This document shows positions 1 through 11,389 of a stretch of DNA of 25,571 bases, in pieces. The stretch's first letter is position 1, and each line of letters opens with the position of its first letter. A program made the translations under genes and the position numbers. Below the pieces are notes generated by a model. That model ran no database searches and was not told where the DNA came from. It was given only the letters and a program-made list of their open reading frames with translations. Source of the stretch: Chromera velia (taxonomy: Eukaryota; Sar; Chromeraceae); assembly GCA_018398765.1 (NCBI GenBank), contig JAHBMJ010004879.1:42389-67959 (forward strand). The letters are read 5' to 3'.

Positions 1-34
<34 letters not shown>

Positions 35-105
35 AGACTTTCTCTCTTTCCAGCTCTTTCTTTCTCTCTTTCTCTTTTTTTCTTTTTTTTTCTCTCTCTA
101 AGACT

Positions 106-144
<39 letters not shown>

Positions 145-216
145 AGACTTTCTCTCTTTCCAGCTCTTTCTTTCTCTCTTTCTCTTTTTTTCTTTTTTTT
201 TCTCTCTCTAAGACTT

Positions 217-257
<41 letters not shown>

Positions 258-434
258 CTCTCTCCCCCCCTCCCCCCCTCTCCCTCTCTCTCTCCCCTTC
301 ACTTTCTTTCTTTTTCTCTCTTTCTTTTTTTTTTTCCCTTTCCTTTCTTTATTTGTTTCTTTCTTTATTTTTTTCCTTTTCTTAATTCTTTCTATTTTTT
401 TTCTTTTTTTCTCGTGCTCTCTTTTCTTTATTAG
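1..434. repeat. Polypyrimidine tract with a 110-bp direct duplication
   Basis: The plus strand is almost purely C and T for about 430 bases. It contains (CT)n runs and a block starting TCTAAGACTTTCTCTC at 31 that recurs at 141, a 110-bp period, with a partial third TCTAAGACTT inside each block. On the opposite strand, which is the sense strand of the coiled-coil gene upstream, it reads as a long GA-rich tract about 450 bases past that gene's stop codon. No gene is visible in it. Confidence 0.9.
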
Positions 435-869
435 CGTGCGGGCACATTTATAGTTCTAATCAATTTATATACTCAGTCTGATCCATTTTTTCACAAGTGG
501 TACTTTTAAGTTCAGTGCAATGAAAAAATATTATAAAAGAATGACATGGCACACAAAGGCGGTATATAGAGGATATTTAATTAAATATATATATATATAT
601 ATATATATAAATATATGAAATGGTAAATGTGAATTCAACTGAATTTAAGTACATAGAATATCATAATTCTATAACAAATTTGTTTGTCAACGTATACGCA
701 AAATTGGTAGAGTACCAAAGAAAATTAACAATGGAGTGTTTTTTTCTAAAATTTTTTCTTAGGGACCATCGTTTTGAATTGCTTAATCGATTGCTAGGGC
801 CCGTAGTATCTCAGTGAAAAGCATTACCGGGCTAGCTTATGACTGCAAAGAAGACGCTGTAAGTAGCGG
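435..869. other. AT-rich flank without a supported gene
   Basis: AT-rich sequence with a (TA)n microsatellite at about 583-608. A 65-codon open frame at 620-817 has AT-driven codons, no recognisable motif and no splice context, so I do not call it a gene. The region probably includes the 3' untranslated part of the minus-strand gene, whose stop codon is at 870-872. Confidence 0.6.
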
Positions 870-2825
870 TCAGTCGGCAACGCCACGAACAAACTGGAAA
901 CAAAACACGCAGAGGTGAACCCGGTCGTATAACTGAGAGGGGTTCGATGCTTTTCCGAGAAGGAAAGCCATAAGCGGGTCCCCGCCTGAACTCTCAGGCC
1001 GTCCTTTGTCTCTACCATCACTCCGAGACTTCTCCCCCCCCCCTGCACTGCGTGCCCTTCCCTTCTCTTGGACGCGGCGACGACCCGCTGACGCTTCCTT
1101 GTCTCTATCTCCTTCATCATCTGAGGCGGACTTCGAGGAGACAGAACAGTCACGCTCTCGGGAACGTGAGCGGTCGTCCTTCTTGGTTTCCCCCCGACAA
1201 GTTGTGTGAAAGCTTTCTGCAATCAGATCACTGCCATGCTTTAGTGCGGGGTCATCGGACGCGGCGCGCCACTTCGCGCGGGTGCGGTAAATGCTCGCCA
1301 GGGTGACACAACCTGGCAGTTGGTCGAGCATAAAGATTTTGTCACAGAGCCCACAGCGTTGGGATTTGAGTCCGTAAATCAGGCGCTTCCTCGAGAGGTT
1401 TGCCTGAAAGGCCTCCTGCTTTTCCACATCGGCAGAGAGGTCAAACTTTGCGTGCAGATCACGCGCAGATGACCTGCCACTTCTGCTGCGGTGTCTCGAC
1501 CCCCCGTCCCTCATGGACTCACTAGGATCCCACAGAGAGGTTATGTGACTAGCACGCCCAGTCCCCCCCCCACCCCCACCCCGTGCGGATGCCAAGGCAA
1601 GATTGCCAAGAAGACGGGCCTCTCTGGGAGAGTACGTCCGCTGTTCCAGTTGGTTCTGATCTGCCATTTTGATTAGGGGGTCGAAACGTTTGGACAGGAT
1701 GGCATCGGCCTCAATTCGTCGGACCTTTTCGAGATTCAGCAAATAGTCCCTCTCTGCTTTTGACCTTCTTTGATTGAAAAGAGGGTCGTCAGATGAAGCC
1801 CAGTGATCCTGAACGAACGAACTAGCGATCTGGTCCGCCCATTGCATTCTTTCCTTGTTGTGCTCGCCCGCTCTCTCGAGCACTGCAGCCCTATGGGCCT
1901 CCTGCCGAGCGATTTTCTCTTGATTACGCTCAGCGCGTTTGACTGCAAGGAGCTGAGCCTGCTGGTCTTTCTTGAACCAGTCGGCCCAGACTGCCTCGAC
2001 TACTTCCATATGCTTGGCCTTGACCATCTCTCGGCTGCGGACAAAGCGTTGATCCCTCCTGTCTGAGAGGAGACGGAGGGCATGCTGGCGTGTCTCTATC
2101 AGTCGGGACCTGTTATCTCGGACTCTCTCTGAACGCTTTTCATTTTCTTCATGGAGAGTCTTTCTGCTCTCAGACTCTTTCATTTCCTGCTCCTTCTTTT
2201 GGGCATTGCACATTTCGATGTGGGCTTTCAAGGCCTTCCGTTTGTTCTCCATCGCCTCCGCTTTATCGGTATTGATTCTTTCCACCCTTTCTGCGGCTTC
2301 CTTGCACTTCTGCAGTCTCTTTGCTTCATCTCGGACTTGAACTTCTGCTTCCTTTCTCCTTATTTCTTTCTGCCGTCTGGCCCTCTCTTCTTGCTCCTCT
2401 CTTACTCGAATCTCATGGTAGAGACTCAAAACTCTCTGTCTTCTTTTGATTTCGTTCTGTCTTGCTGCCTGCTCCGCGATTGTTTGTCGGATATACTGTC
2501 TTTCAAAAGCCACCTGCTTCTGCAACTCGTTCTCTGCACTTTGTGCATTAGCAATCTTTCGAACGTTCTCACTGTGGTCATACTCTGATATTCTTCTTTC
2601 CAATTCTCTTTTCTCCTTCTCAATTTGCTTCTTTTCTTGCTCAAAGCGCTTGTAGATCGAGGCATCTTCCTTGAGCTCCTTCGAGAGTTTCGACAGTTTC
2701 AGCACACGAGCACCGTGGATCTTTCCGAAAGTCCGTTTGACGTTCACGATCTCATACACGCTTTGGGTTCGTTGCTGTGGAAGCGTGCTGAGCGACTGTT
2801 CGCCCTCTCCATCCGGTGGCTCCAT
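870..2825 (-). CDS. Intronless coiled-coil protein with C-terminal split CxxC pairs
   Basis: One uninterrupted 651-codon frame. The start is well set: an in-frame TAG lies one codon upstream of the ATG at 2823-2825. Residues about 45-400 are extremely rich in E, K, R and Q with heptad-like spacing, typical of a long coiled coil as in ciliary or cytoskeletal proteins of the trichohyalin-plectin-homology type. A glycine run follows at about 416-424, then a short segment with C491 and C494 (RCGLCDKIF), an R/S/E/D-rich low-complexity stretch at about 547-617, and a C-terminal C639/C642 pair (LCVFCFQF). The two CxxC pairs could together bind one zinc ion, with the low-complexity stretch looped out. 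A flagellar or basal-body role is inferred from composition only. It is transcribed divergently from gene B. Unlike the two other genes here it has no introns and no internal repeat arrays. I do not recognise a named family. Confidence 0.8.
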   Translation of the reverse strand: MEPPDGEGEQSLSTLPQQRTQSVYEIVNVKRTFGKIHGARVLKLSKLSKELKEDASIYKRFEQEKKQIEKEKRELERRISEYDHSENVRKIANAQSAENELQKQVAFERQYIRQTIAEQAARQNEIKRRQRVLSLYHEIRVREEQEERARRQKEIRRKEAEVQVRDEAKRLQKCKEAAERVERINTDKAEAMENKRKALKAHIEMCNAQKKEQEMKESESRKTLHEENEKRSERVRDNRSRLIETRQHALRLLSDRRDQRFVRSREMVKAKHMEVVEAVWADWFKKDQQAQLLAVKRAERNQEKIARQEAHRAAVLERAGEHNKERMQWADQIASSFVQDHWASSDDPLFNQRRSKAERDYLLNLEKVRRIEADAILSKRFDPLIKMADQNQLEQRTYSPREARLLGNLALASARGGGGGGTGRASHITSLWDPSESMRDGGSRHRSRSGRSSARDLHAKFDLSADVEKQEAFQANLSRKRLIYGLKSQRCGLCDKIFMLDQLPGCVTLASIYRTRAKWRAASDDPALKHGSDLIAESFHTTCRGETKKDDRSRSRERDCSVSSKSASDDEGDRDKEASAGRRRVQEKGRARSAGGGEKSRSDGRDKGRPESSGGDPLMAFLLGKASNPSQLYDRVHLCVFCFQFVRGVAD

Positions 2826-3137
2826 GCTCTACGAATGTAAAGGGTGAACGAGTGACTCAGATCGGAGTTTGTGTTGCACACGCGGGGGGCGAGACAAAGG
2901 AGACCTTGTGCGTTTCAGTTTTATGCTGCAAGTCAGATCCCATATATACCTGTCTTTATATAGATTAGCTAATTTGGCCTCACGGAACGCTTCTGGTAAG
3001 AGCAGCCTGCAAGTAAAGAGCTGGGGCCGCTACATAGACCGCTTCAATGCATATATACAATTCCCATATCGAAATTATGTATCGATTGAGATATCAATGT
3101 ATATATATAGCTAGAGTTGTATGTATATATATGCGCA

Positions 3138-3259
3138 TATGCATGCATGCGATTTTATCTTTTTTTTTTTTTTATCAGCTATATAGTTTATATATAGTGC
3201 ACGACACTCGGTTACGCGACGTTGCGCGCGCGGTGCGCGAGCCGCGCGGCATGCATGCC
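3138..3259. promoter_or_regulatory. TGCATGCA motifs and CG-rich patch in the divergent promoter region
   Basis: ATGCATGCATGC occurs at about 3139-3150 and GCATGCATGCC at 3250-3259. Between them lies an alternating purine-pyrimidine CG-rich patch (about 3213-3250). TGCATGCA is a known binding motif of apicomplexan ApiAP2 factors; use in this organism is inferred. The cluster lies about 310-430 bases upstream of the coiled-coil gene's start codon. Confidence 0.35.
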
Positions 3260-3334
3260 CTTAATTGATTATAACAGCCCTCACGATGATCCCCGCGAAC
3301 TGTAATTTGCCCGCGAATTAACCTGGCTACATAT

Positions 3335-3882
3335 ATACCAGATTCAACCATACTTTGCCCACTTTCGCACTGCCTTCTGGGGCCGCCCGTACATGCATTT
3401 CTCTGCCGTCTCTTTTCTGGCTGGAGAGATCGTGCAAAGTTGAGGCAGGGGGAGATCTTGGGTCACAGCTCAAGTGACCAAATGGGGGTCTCCAAAGTTG
3501 CTGATTACATCTTTGAGGTCGGGGGAGTCCATAGAACAGCCTTTTTCATCAAATTTTTATTGGAGTGATAAGAACTGAAAGATTTGCCCATCCGTCTCCC
3601 TGCATGCCCCTCTGTCCATGTGTGTCGCTTTCTTCTTTCTGCAGGGCACCCACCAGACCGTCTACTCGGGAGGCTGACGACTCTTTTCCCTCTCTAGGTT
3701 AGATTGAAGAATCCTGAGCTGTGACTGAGGCAGTGCACGCTTCTTGTAGGCTGCAATGCATGAGTGCCCCCTCACTTTTGGGTAGGCTCTTTACATGGAT
3801 TTATTTGAAGTTTTTTCAAACTTGGTATGTTTAGGTGGAGGACCCGAAACCCCGGTGGGCAAAGTATGGTGAAATATACGGT
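3335..3882. mobile_element. MITE-like element with terminal inverted repeats, copy 1
   Basis: A 548-bp segment repeated almost identically at 4210-4757 in the same orientation, with no net length change (offset 875 at both ends). The left end carries ACCATACTTTGCCCAC at 3347-3362 and the right end carries its exact reverse complement at 3855-3870. Each copy of this 16-mer sits exactly 12 bases inside the element boundary; the outer 12 bases match only weakly. There is no coding capacity. This fits a non-autonomous DNA transposon. I could not see a clear target-site duplication. Confidence 0.6.
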
Positions 3883-4209
3883 GTGCTCGTTTGTTTCTCT
3901 TCCTTGGCTGAATTTACTAGCGGCAGGGGCCTGTCACTCAGTGTATATATTGGTGTATGCATGCCCTCTGCAAGTGCACTCCCTCGGCATCTCTCCTCTT
4001 CTCTGTGGTGAGAGAGGAAGGCAGGTCAGCAAAGCGCTAGACGTGCCCCCCCCTCTATATCTTTCATTCTGCTCTGTGTGGCTGTGCCATGCTTTCCTGG
4101 CCAGAGATGGCGTTTTTTGTTTTCTATATATCATGAGACCCTTTCCTGTTCATATGCCATCCCTGCCTCCTACCTCCTTCTATAACCTCCCATACGAATT
4201 TTTCTTCAG

Positions 4210-4757
4210 ATACCAGATTCAACCATACTTTGCCCACTTTCGCAGTGCCTTCCGGGGCTGCCCGCGCATGCATTTCTCTGCCGTCTCTTTTCTGGCTGGA
4301 GAGATCGTGCAAAGTCGAGGCAGGGGGAGATCTTGGGTCACAGCTCAAGTGACCAAATGGGGGTCTCTAAAGTTGCTGATTACATCTTTGAGGTCGGGGG
4401 AGTCCATAGAACAGCCTTTTTCATCAAATTTTTATTGGAGTGATAAGAACTGAAAGATTTGCCCATCCGTCTCCCTGCATGCCCCTCTATCTATATGTGT
4501 CGCTTTCTTCTTTCTACAGGGCACCCACCAGACCATCCACCCGGAAGGCTGACGACTCTTTTCTCTCTCTAGGTTAGATTGAGGAATCCTGAGCTGTGAC
4601 TGAGGCAGTGCACGCTTCTTGTAGGCTGCAATGCATGAGTGCCCCCTCACTTTTGGGTAGGCTCTTTACATGGATTTATCTGGAGTTTTTTTAAACTTGG
4701 TATGTTTAGGTGGAGGACCCGAAACCCCGGTGGGCAAAGTATGGTGAAATATACGGT
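4210..4757. mobile_element. MITE-like element with terminal inverted repeats, copy 2
   Basis: Second copy of the 548-bp element, differing from copy 1 by scattered substitutions (for example near 4246-4270) but no net indel. It carries the same inverted 16-mer near both ends. It finishes 260 bases upstream of the gene B start codon, so it may overlap that gene's promoter or 5' untranslated region. The 327-bp spacer between the copies (3883-4209) is unique sequence within the window. Confidence 0.6.
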
Positions 4758-5016
4758 AGCTTTCGAAGCTTTATTACTGATCGTCGTGGACCGGTAACAC
4801 AGTATATGCATGTATGTATATATATATGTAAACAAAACCCTCAATCATCAGAGATATATATATATTGTGCACATATAGCTGGGATGAGAATGAACACCTT
4901 CTTCATCCAGTCGGGCTGGGTCTATCAGTGCAATCTTCTCTTTTGTCGTTTGTTGAGAGGAGGGCCGCAGAAAGCGACCTTACTCAGTGGTTCAGTGTGC
5001 CAGCGTGAAACTTCAA

Positions 5017-5344
5017 ATGTCTCCCGAGTCTGAAGAGGACGCGACCATGGCCGTCCAGTTGGAACAGTCCTTTTGCCATTTCGAGGAGGCTCTGACGAGA
5101 CTGGAGGGATACCGATCAGCTCTCAGCAGGAGTGCGTGGAAGGCAGGACTCGCAAAGGCGGGCAAAGAGGGAGAAACCGCCGGGCTTCTTCTCGAGATGC
5201 AAGCATACAGGGACGCTCAGTCTGTGGCAGTCAGTCGAATGATATATGCGCGAAAGCAGCATGCGTCCTTCACCTCCTGGTATGAACTTTGCTGAATCAA
5301 AACTTGTATTTCAGAGAGGAAAAATGACATGGGGAACTAAGACT

Positions 5345-5378
<34 letters not shown>

Positions 5379-5517
5379 ATAATTGAGTGAGGAAGGAAAA
5401 CCATTGGTGTTAAAAAGGTCTCAGTGTGTCTCCACATGCATATCAGTAACGTTGAGCCGGGGGTGGAACACTTGGGATCCTGCAAGTGTTTTTACTCTCT
5501 CTCTCTCTCTCTCTCTC

Positions 5518-5558
<41 letters not shown>

Positions 5559-5600
5559 CAGACAGACAGAGAGGCATACACACAGACACACAGACACACA

Positions 5601-5640
<40 letters not shown>

Positions 5641-8600
5641 AAGATGGCACACATTGCGTTCCTTCCTTCCCCTACTTTCATCATTGGCCTGCTGAATTGT
5701 ACGCAGAGAGAACGGAACGAAAGCATGAGCAGGTACTGCTTGTCTCTCCAGGTCGGTCGAGGCTCCTGGCAGCTCTCCCTTTCTCTTTCTTTCTCTCTCA
5801 GAAATGGGCGGCTGAGAGTTCTCTCATGTCTCTCTCTTTTCTCATCGTCTCTCCTTTCTCTTTTTTGTGCTATATCGAAACCAAACCTGCACGACTTCTC
5901 TGCTTCCCCTGGCTGTGCAAAACCGCATGGACGAAGTTCAGAACCCTGGAGGCGGCTGGGAGCCCCCCTGTTTCCATCCCCTCTCTCGACCCTAAAAAGA
6001 TCGGATCCCCTCCTTCCTTCCTTCCTTCCTTCCTTCCGTCCTTCCCTTCTTCCTCTTTCTGCTCCTTCTACTTGACTGCTTCATGGTGCCCAGCCTCTTT
6101 CATGTGCATGAATCAACACTGATAATGACCTTCTTGTTCCCAGCCACGTCATTTTCCGAATTTTTACTTGCTTTCTTATATTTCTGGGTTTCTGCATCTT
6201 GTTTCCTGTTTGCCCATGCACCTTCCCATGCACCTGTTTGGATCGAGTCTGCTTCCGTTCCTGCAGGTCCAGGAGGTCCGCAGGCTTCTCTGCGCGCTGG
6301 AGACGGCAAGACGCGAATGCGGCCACCTGAGGGGGAGCGTCGAGGGGTGGCTGCTTCATGCTCTGCACACTGTGAGTGAGTCCCTTTTTTATTCATTCTC
6401 TCTCTGTGCCGAGCCAGTGGGTCTCATTTCTTCTCTTCTCAGCCGGGCGGCTCTGATCTCATTGCTTGTGCCCTGCAGGGGGGCTTCTGATTCATCGATC
6501 TCCGCGTGCACCTCTTGAAATTGTCGACGCCACAAACATTCTTTCCTTCTGTGTTTTCATTAACTCAGGCGAGCGACCGTCTGGAGAAGGAGCAGAGGGA
6601 CGCCGCCTCTCTCCAGGGCCTCGTGCAGCTGTGTGACCCTCAGTTGAGTGAAGGGGGGGGAGGGGGGATGACTCTGATGGAGGCAGCTGGCGAGGAGGGT
6701 GATGGGAGGATCAGAAGAGGGTCGGCAGGCTCGTCTTCAGTGCAGCCTCTCTCACAGGCAGAAGGGGAGAGCACTGAAGAGAAAGCAGCGTCAGTCAGTC
6801 AGTCAGTCTGTCTGTCTGCCTGTCTGCATGGCTGCCTTCCCGTCTGTCTGCCTGCTTGTCTATCTCTGTGTGTGCATCTCAGAGCATCGCCCCCGAATTC
6901 CTTCATTTGTTTGTCATTTGACTGTAAACAAGTCAATGTCTGTCCCTTCTGCCGACTGCAGCGCCGAGGCATCCCACCGCTTGATGGATCGTTTATCGGC
7001 CCTCGCTGTGTCGCCTTCCACTTCCACCGGAGCGACGGAACCTCCGTCTTTGGTGGTGCCGTCGGGAGGAACGCAGACGTCCTTTGCGGGTGTGTGTGTC
7101 GATCTGCACCATGAAGGAAGGAAGGCCAATCTTGATTGTGTATTGTTGCATTCGATCCTCATAAAATAAATAAAATGAAGGAAGACCATGTATTATTGCA
7201 TTCGATCCTCATAAAATCAATAAAATGCCGATGACAGATCACATGGGTGAGGTCTATAATGGAAGGGTCAACTTGGTATAAAATTCTCTTCAATGCACTA
7301 TCATATGTTCTCCCTCCAGATGGTTACGAAAAATGCCGAACAGGCGACGCTATGGGCCTTTTGATGAAATTCCACTCCAAGGGAAAGTGAAGTAAAAGCG
7401 AGATGCTGTTTGTCATTTGATTGATCTATTGAAGTTTCCCTTTCACGCTTGCACAACCACTTGTGCTTCAACTTTTTCTTCTTTCGGATGGCTCTGAAAT
7501 GAATAGGTGAGAAGAGAAGACTTCTACTCTGTTTTTCTTTCCCTCTCTGACTGCCTGAACGTTCATGCTCTCCCTAGCAGCCTCATGCCGCATGTTTGTT
7601 TGTTGTTTTGCATGCAGAGGGGGATACAGAGAAAGTGCCGCATGTTTGTTTGTTGTTTTGCATGCAGAGAGGGATACAGAGAGAGTGCCGCATGTTTGTT
7701 TGTTGTTCTGCATGCAGAGGGGGATACAGAGAGAGTGCCACATGTTTGTTTGTTATTTTGCATGCCGAGGGGGATACAGAGAGAGTGCCGCATGTTTGTT
7801 TGTTATTTTGCATGCAGAGGGGGATACAGAAAGAGAGGCGCTCCACACATTAAGATCCGGAGTGGCAGATATTCTCAAAATCTTTTCCCTCTACAAGCAG
7901 GCACGCCTGCAGGTGGGTGGAGGCGAGACAGAACAGAAAAGTCCGGAAGGAAGGAACACACGACAGACAGACAGACAGCCAGACGGGAGGGAGGGAAGAT
8001 GTGCCCAAAGAAAAAAAAAAAAGCGGAGGGACTCATTCATGGATGGGTGGTTGGATGGATGGAAAGAGAGAGAGACGGATGAAAAAAAAAAACCCGATGG
8101 AGACGGAGGCAACACTTTGGACACATGAGATAGATACGTGCATTTGTGAACACGGTTGCCGTGAATTGTCACACCAGCATACAGACACATACTTGGAAAG
8201 AAACTATGAGAAAGAGAGGTAAGAATTGCGCCTCTGGATAACTGACTTCCACGTACATGAAAAACAGGCTCGAAAGCCAGTAGTGCGCTACAGATATGTT
8301 GCTGCTGTGTGGTGGAAAGTCGTCGAAATCATGCGTCTGCTCTTCCAGAAAGGGGGGAGAGTTGCTATTTTTGTTCGATACGTGATCGCTTAGCTCTTGT
8401 TGCTCTCTCCGATCCTTCACACTGCTTATTTTGTTTGTGCAGCTGTCCCTTGCCTCGCGGGGGTTTGCCGACGGCGTTCTCGCTTTTCTCCACGAGAGGG
8501 ACTCAAAGAAGATGGGCGGGGTGGGCGTGCGCAGGGGGGGAGAGGGGGAAGGAGAGAGCGGGGACGGAAAGGAGGGGCGTGAGCTGGAGGCACTGTGGAA

Positions 8601-11340
8601 GGCCAAGGTAGGCATGCAGGTGCAGGCATGGGGGTATGGAGTCTGGTTGGTTCTCTCCGGGGCCTTGTTGTTAAAAGGCGTTGAGAGGTCCTGCCTGGGT
8701 GGGTGGGTGGGTGGGTGGGAAGAAGAAACGGGCTGTGAGAGACCTTGGAGTTTTCTCCATGCATGTGTTTTTGACCGGCCGGTCCTTTCGATGTGTCAGC
8801 AGTCCGTTGTCTCATGCAGTGCTTGGGGGGCATTTGTTTTTGTTTCAATCAATCATCTACTCCGTGCATTGAATTGCCGTCTCCTCTCGTCTTTTGGATC
8901 CGTGAGAGTTGGACTGGAATTTCTATTTTGACTGCATGTCTGCAAATTGGCCTCAGCCCAAAAGCAGGTAGGTGCAGCGTCTGATCGAAGGAGGGCGGCA
9001 GAAATGACATGCATGCGGGTCTCTTGATGCCTTTCCCCTTCTCATGTAACAACCTACCTTGGTCTCTCTCTCCGTTCCTTCCTCTTCAGGAAGATGCGCT
9101 TCACAAGACAGGGTGGGACCTGAGGGGAGAGGCGTCGATCCTTGCCGGAGCGCTGCGAGAGGCCAAGGCAGGGGCCGAGAGAGAAAGGAGAGCTCTGAGA
9201 ACGAGACTAGGTCGGTCCGTCGGTCGGTGGGTTGGCTTGGGTTGACAACAATACGAAGAGAATGGTTCATGCAATCACAGAATGCACTGACTGTTGGTCA
9301 GCTCTGCGGCTGAGCACGTACGGAGAAGGTTTTTGAGAAAGCAGACTTCGTGGTCACTTTCTCGATCAATTTTTCCATTCATTCACTCGTGCAGTCCTTT
9401 TTTCCCATAAGCCTTCATTCGCACAGTCACCGAGTCAATGAAAGTGACTGACTGAGTGAATGGGTGAGTAAGTGAGTGAGTGAGTGAGTGAGTCATTCAG
9501 CAAGTGAGCTTATAAATGTTTCGTTGCGAGCTGACAAGTCAATCAAGAGGTCGCTGTATCGCTGAAAGATGTGTCTGGGCGGCTGTTTGCTTCTTTGAAA
9601 GTTTTTTCTGTTTCCCCTCTGTCTTCGTGTTTTCTTCTCTGCTTTTTGCACATGCAGCGATGGCACGAGAGGCACTGGCCGGTCTGAGCGAGGAGGATCC
9701 GCTGGGTGCTGGGGGAGGAGGTGGGGGGGGGGGAGCGGCAGTTGCCCAGGCCTTCGAGGACTCTTTGAGGCTCATCAGAGGTCAGAAGGCAAAGAGAGGG
9801 TCTGTTTCTTGACCTACAGTGTTTTCAAGGCGGCACAAAGATGAAAGGGATCTCTGCGGTTTTGGATGAAGTCAAAGAAGGAGCATACAGCGATGAGAGT
9901 GCATGCAGAAAAAAATGCTTTCGGGGTCCTGTTTTTGTGGACATCGTCTTCGCTTCTCTTTCATGTGTTCTTGTTCTGCCGGGGTGACCTTTTTACATGG
10001 CATTTGATTCTTGAGGTATTGGTTGTTTCTGTACATTTCTCCTCTTCTTCCTGGTTCTTCTTGTTTGTCTCTTTAGAGGAGGTCGCAAAACACGGAGGGA
10101 ACTCTTTTGAGATGATCAACCCTCTCAGAAGGGGGCCGCAAGATAGGGCTGCCGGGATTCTTCCTCCTCAGGTAAGGCAGATTAAAGGGGAAGGCCTTCT
10201 TCCCACCTCCCCTCTTCCTCCCTTTCTTCTAGACTTATTCGCAGTTTTTCGTGCTTGCCCTTTTTTTTCTTCATCCCTTTTTCTTCCCTTTGTCCCGGAG
10301 CTCTTGTAGACTTCCTGCGTTTTTGTACTGCACCCTGCACGGTTGTTCGTCGTAACTGGCCCGGATTTGGAGTGACGATGACTTCTCTCAGACATCTGAG
10401 AGAGGCCAACAAAGCACCGTCTCGATCTCGTTGTACCTTTGTGCATCTCTCAGTATTCTTTTAGTCAGTGATGTGCTTTCAGTGATGCGCATGTCATTGT
10501 AATATCTGCAGAGAGTGATCGACCCACCTGCTGACCCTCTGCGGAGAGTACAGACTCTGCGGGAAGGGGCGAACCCTAGGTAGGAGGGCATCTGGAGGGG
10601 GGGNGGGGGGGGGGGGGAGGAAAGCAGTCGTAGACACGCTTGTTTAATATATAAACGCGGGATTTGAAATGGAATTGTGTGCTGAGTGATGTGCAGTGTT
10701 TTCTACTGTCAAATGGTCGAATGATGTCAGAAGCTTGCCTTTGCATATCATTTGGCGCCAGGTCTCAGTCCAACTTCTGCCATTCCGTCTTCCCACACGC
10801 CCTTAATTCCTTCCAGTCGCGCATGCATGGGCCTCTTCTTCTTTCCGTCTACGCCTTTGCAACCATTCTTTCTGTTGACGTACAGATTCTTCCCCTTGAA
10901 TTCGGAACACTTGCCTAAAACTCCACGCAGGTATCTTCCCTCTGCTCCAGAGGATGCGCTCGACAGGGCAGTCGCTGGTCTGCTCAACTCGACACCCTCC
11001 CGCATTCTTCTTCCATGCAAACGACTCGGGCCAGGTCGGGCACTTACTGTATGTGCCAGCCACGCGAGGGACCCATCATTTGCATTTTCTCTCTCGCGTA
11101 AAATTATCATAATGGCCGTGAACCAAATTAATGAACGAGTGTCATCCAGCATCCTTGACCAAAACCTCAAGTTTCTGCTGTCTAGGTCTTCTCCCTTCGG
11201 TCCTCTCTCCGGGCACCGCACATCTCGCTGGGGGGAACGAACGATCTTTAGAATACACTTTCGGAGATCATCTTTCTATTCGTCCGTCCGTATGCGTCCT
11301 TTTCTTTTCCATGGCGTGTCAGTGACCACTTTTTTCTTTC

Positions 11341-11389
<49 letters not shown>

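Larger units (their letters stand above)
2826..5016. other. Divergent intergenic region
   Basis: This 2.2-kb stretch separates the start codons of the minus-strand coiled-coil gene and plus-strand gene B, so it should hold both promoters. It contains TGCATGCA-type motifs, an alternating CG-rich patch, short (AT)n stretches at about 2941-3130 and 4800-4865, and two copies of a 548-bp element with terminal inverted repeats (listed separately). Open frames here, including a 208-codon one at 3827-4453, run across element boundaries and show no protein-like character. Confidence 0.7.

Noticed and set aside
3335-4757. LTR retrotransposon with 548-bp LTRs
   Set aside because: The spacer is only 327 bp with no coding capacity or primer-binding site, and each copy has its own inverted ends, which fits TIR elements better.
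5383-6122. 230-codon frames on both strands
   Set aside because: They are translations of CT, CA, GACA and GA repeats.
6962-7089. Alternative frame of gene B exon 4 (RRGIPPLDGSFIGPRC...)
   Set aside because: It ends in phase 2 and cannot join exon 5, whereas the AEASHRLMDRL frame ends in phase 1 and can.
7320-7386. Possible extra gene B exon reading GYEKCRTGDAMGLLMKFHSK
   Set aside because: It joins exon 4 in phase but leaves phase 2, which does not fit the normal acceptor of exon 5. Skipping it gives full agreement.
7468-8128. Repeat-containing frames on both strands (CGTLSVSPSAC..., CLFVVLHAEG...)
   Set aside because: They arise from the 50-bp array. A 50-bp unit shifts frame each copy, and the frames lack support outside it.
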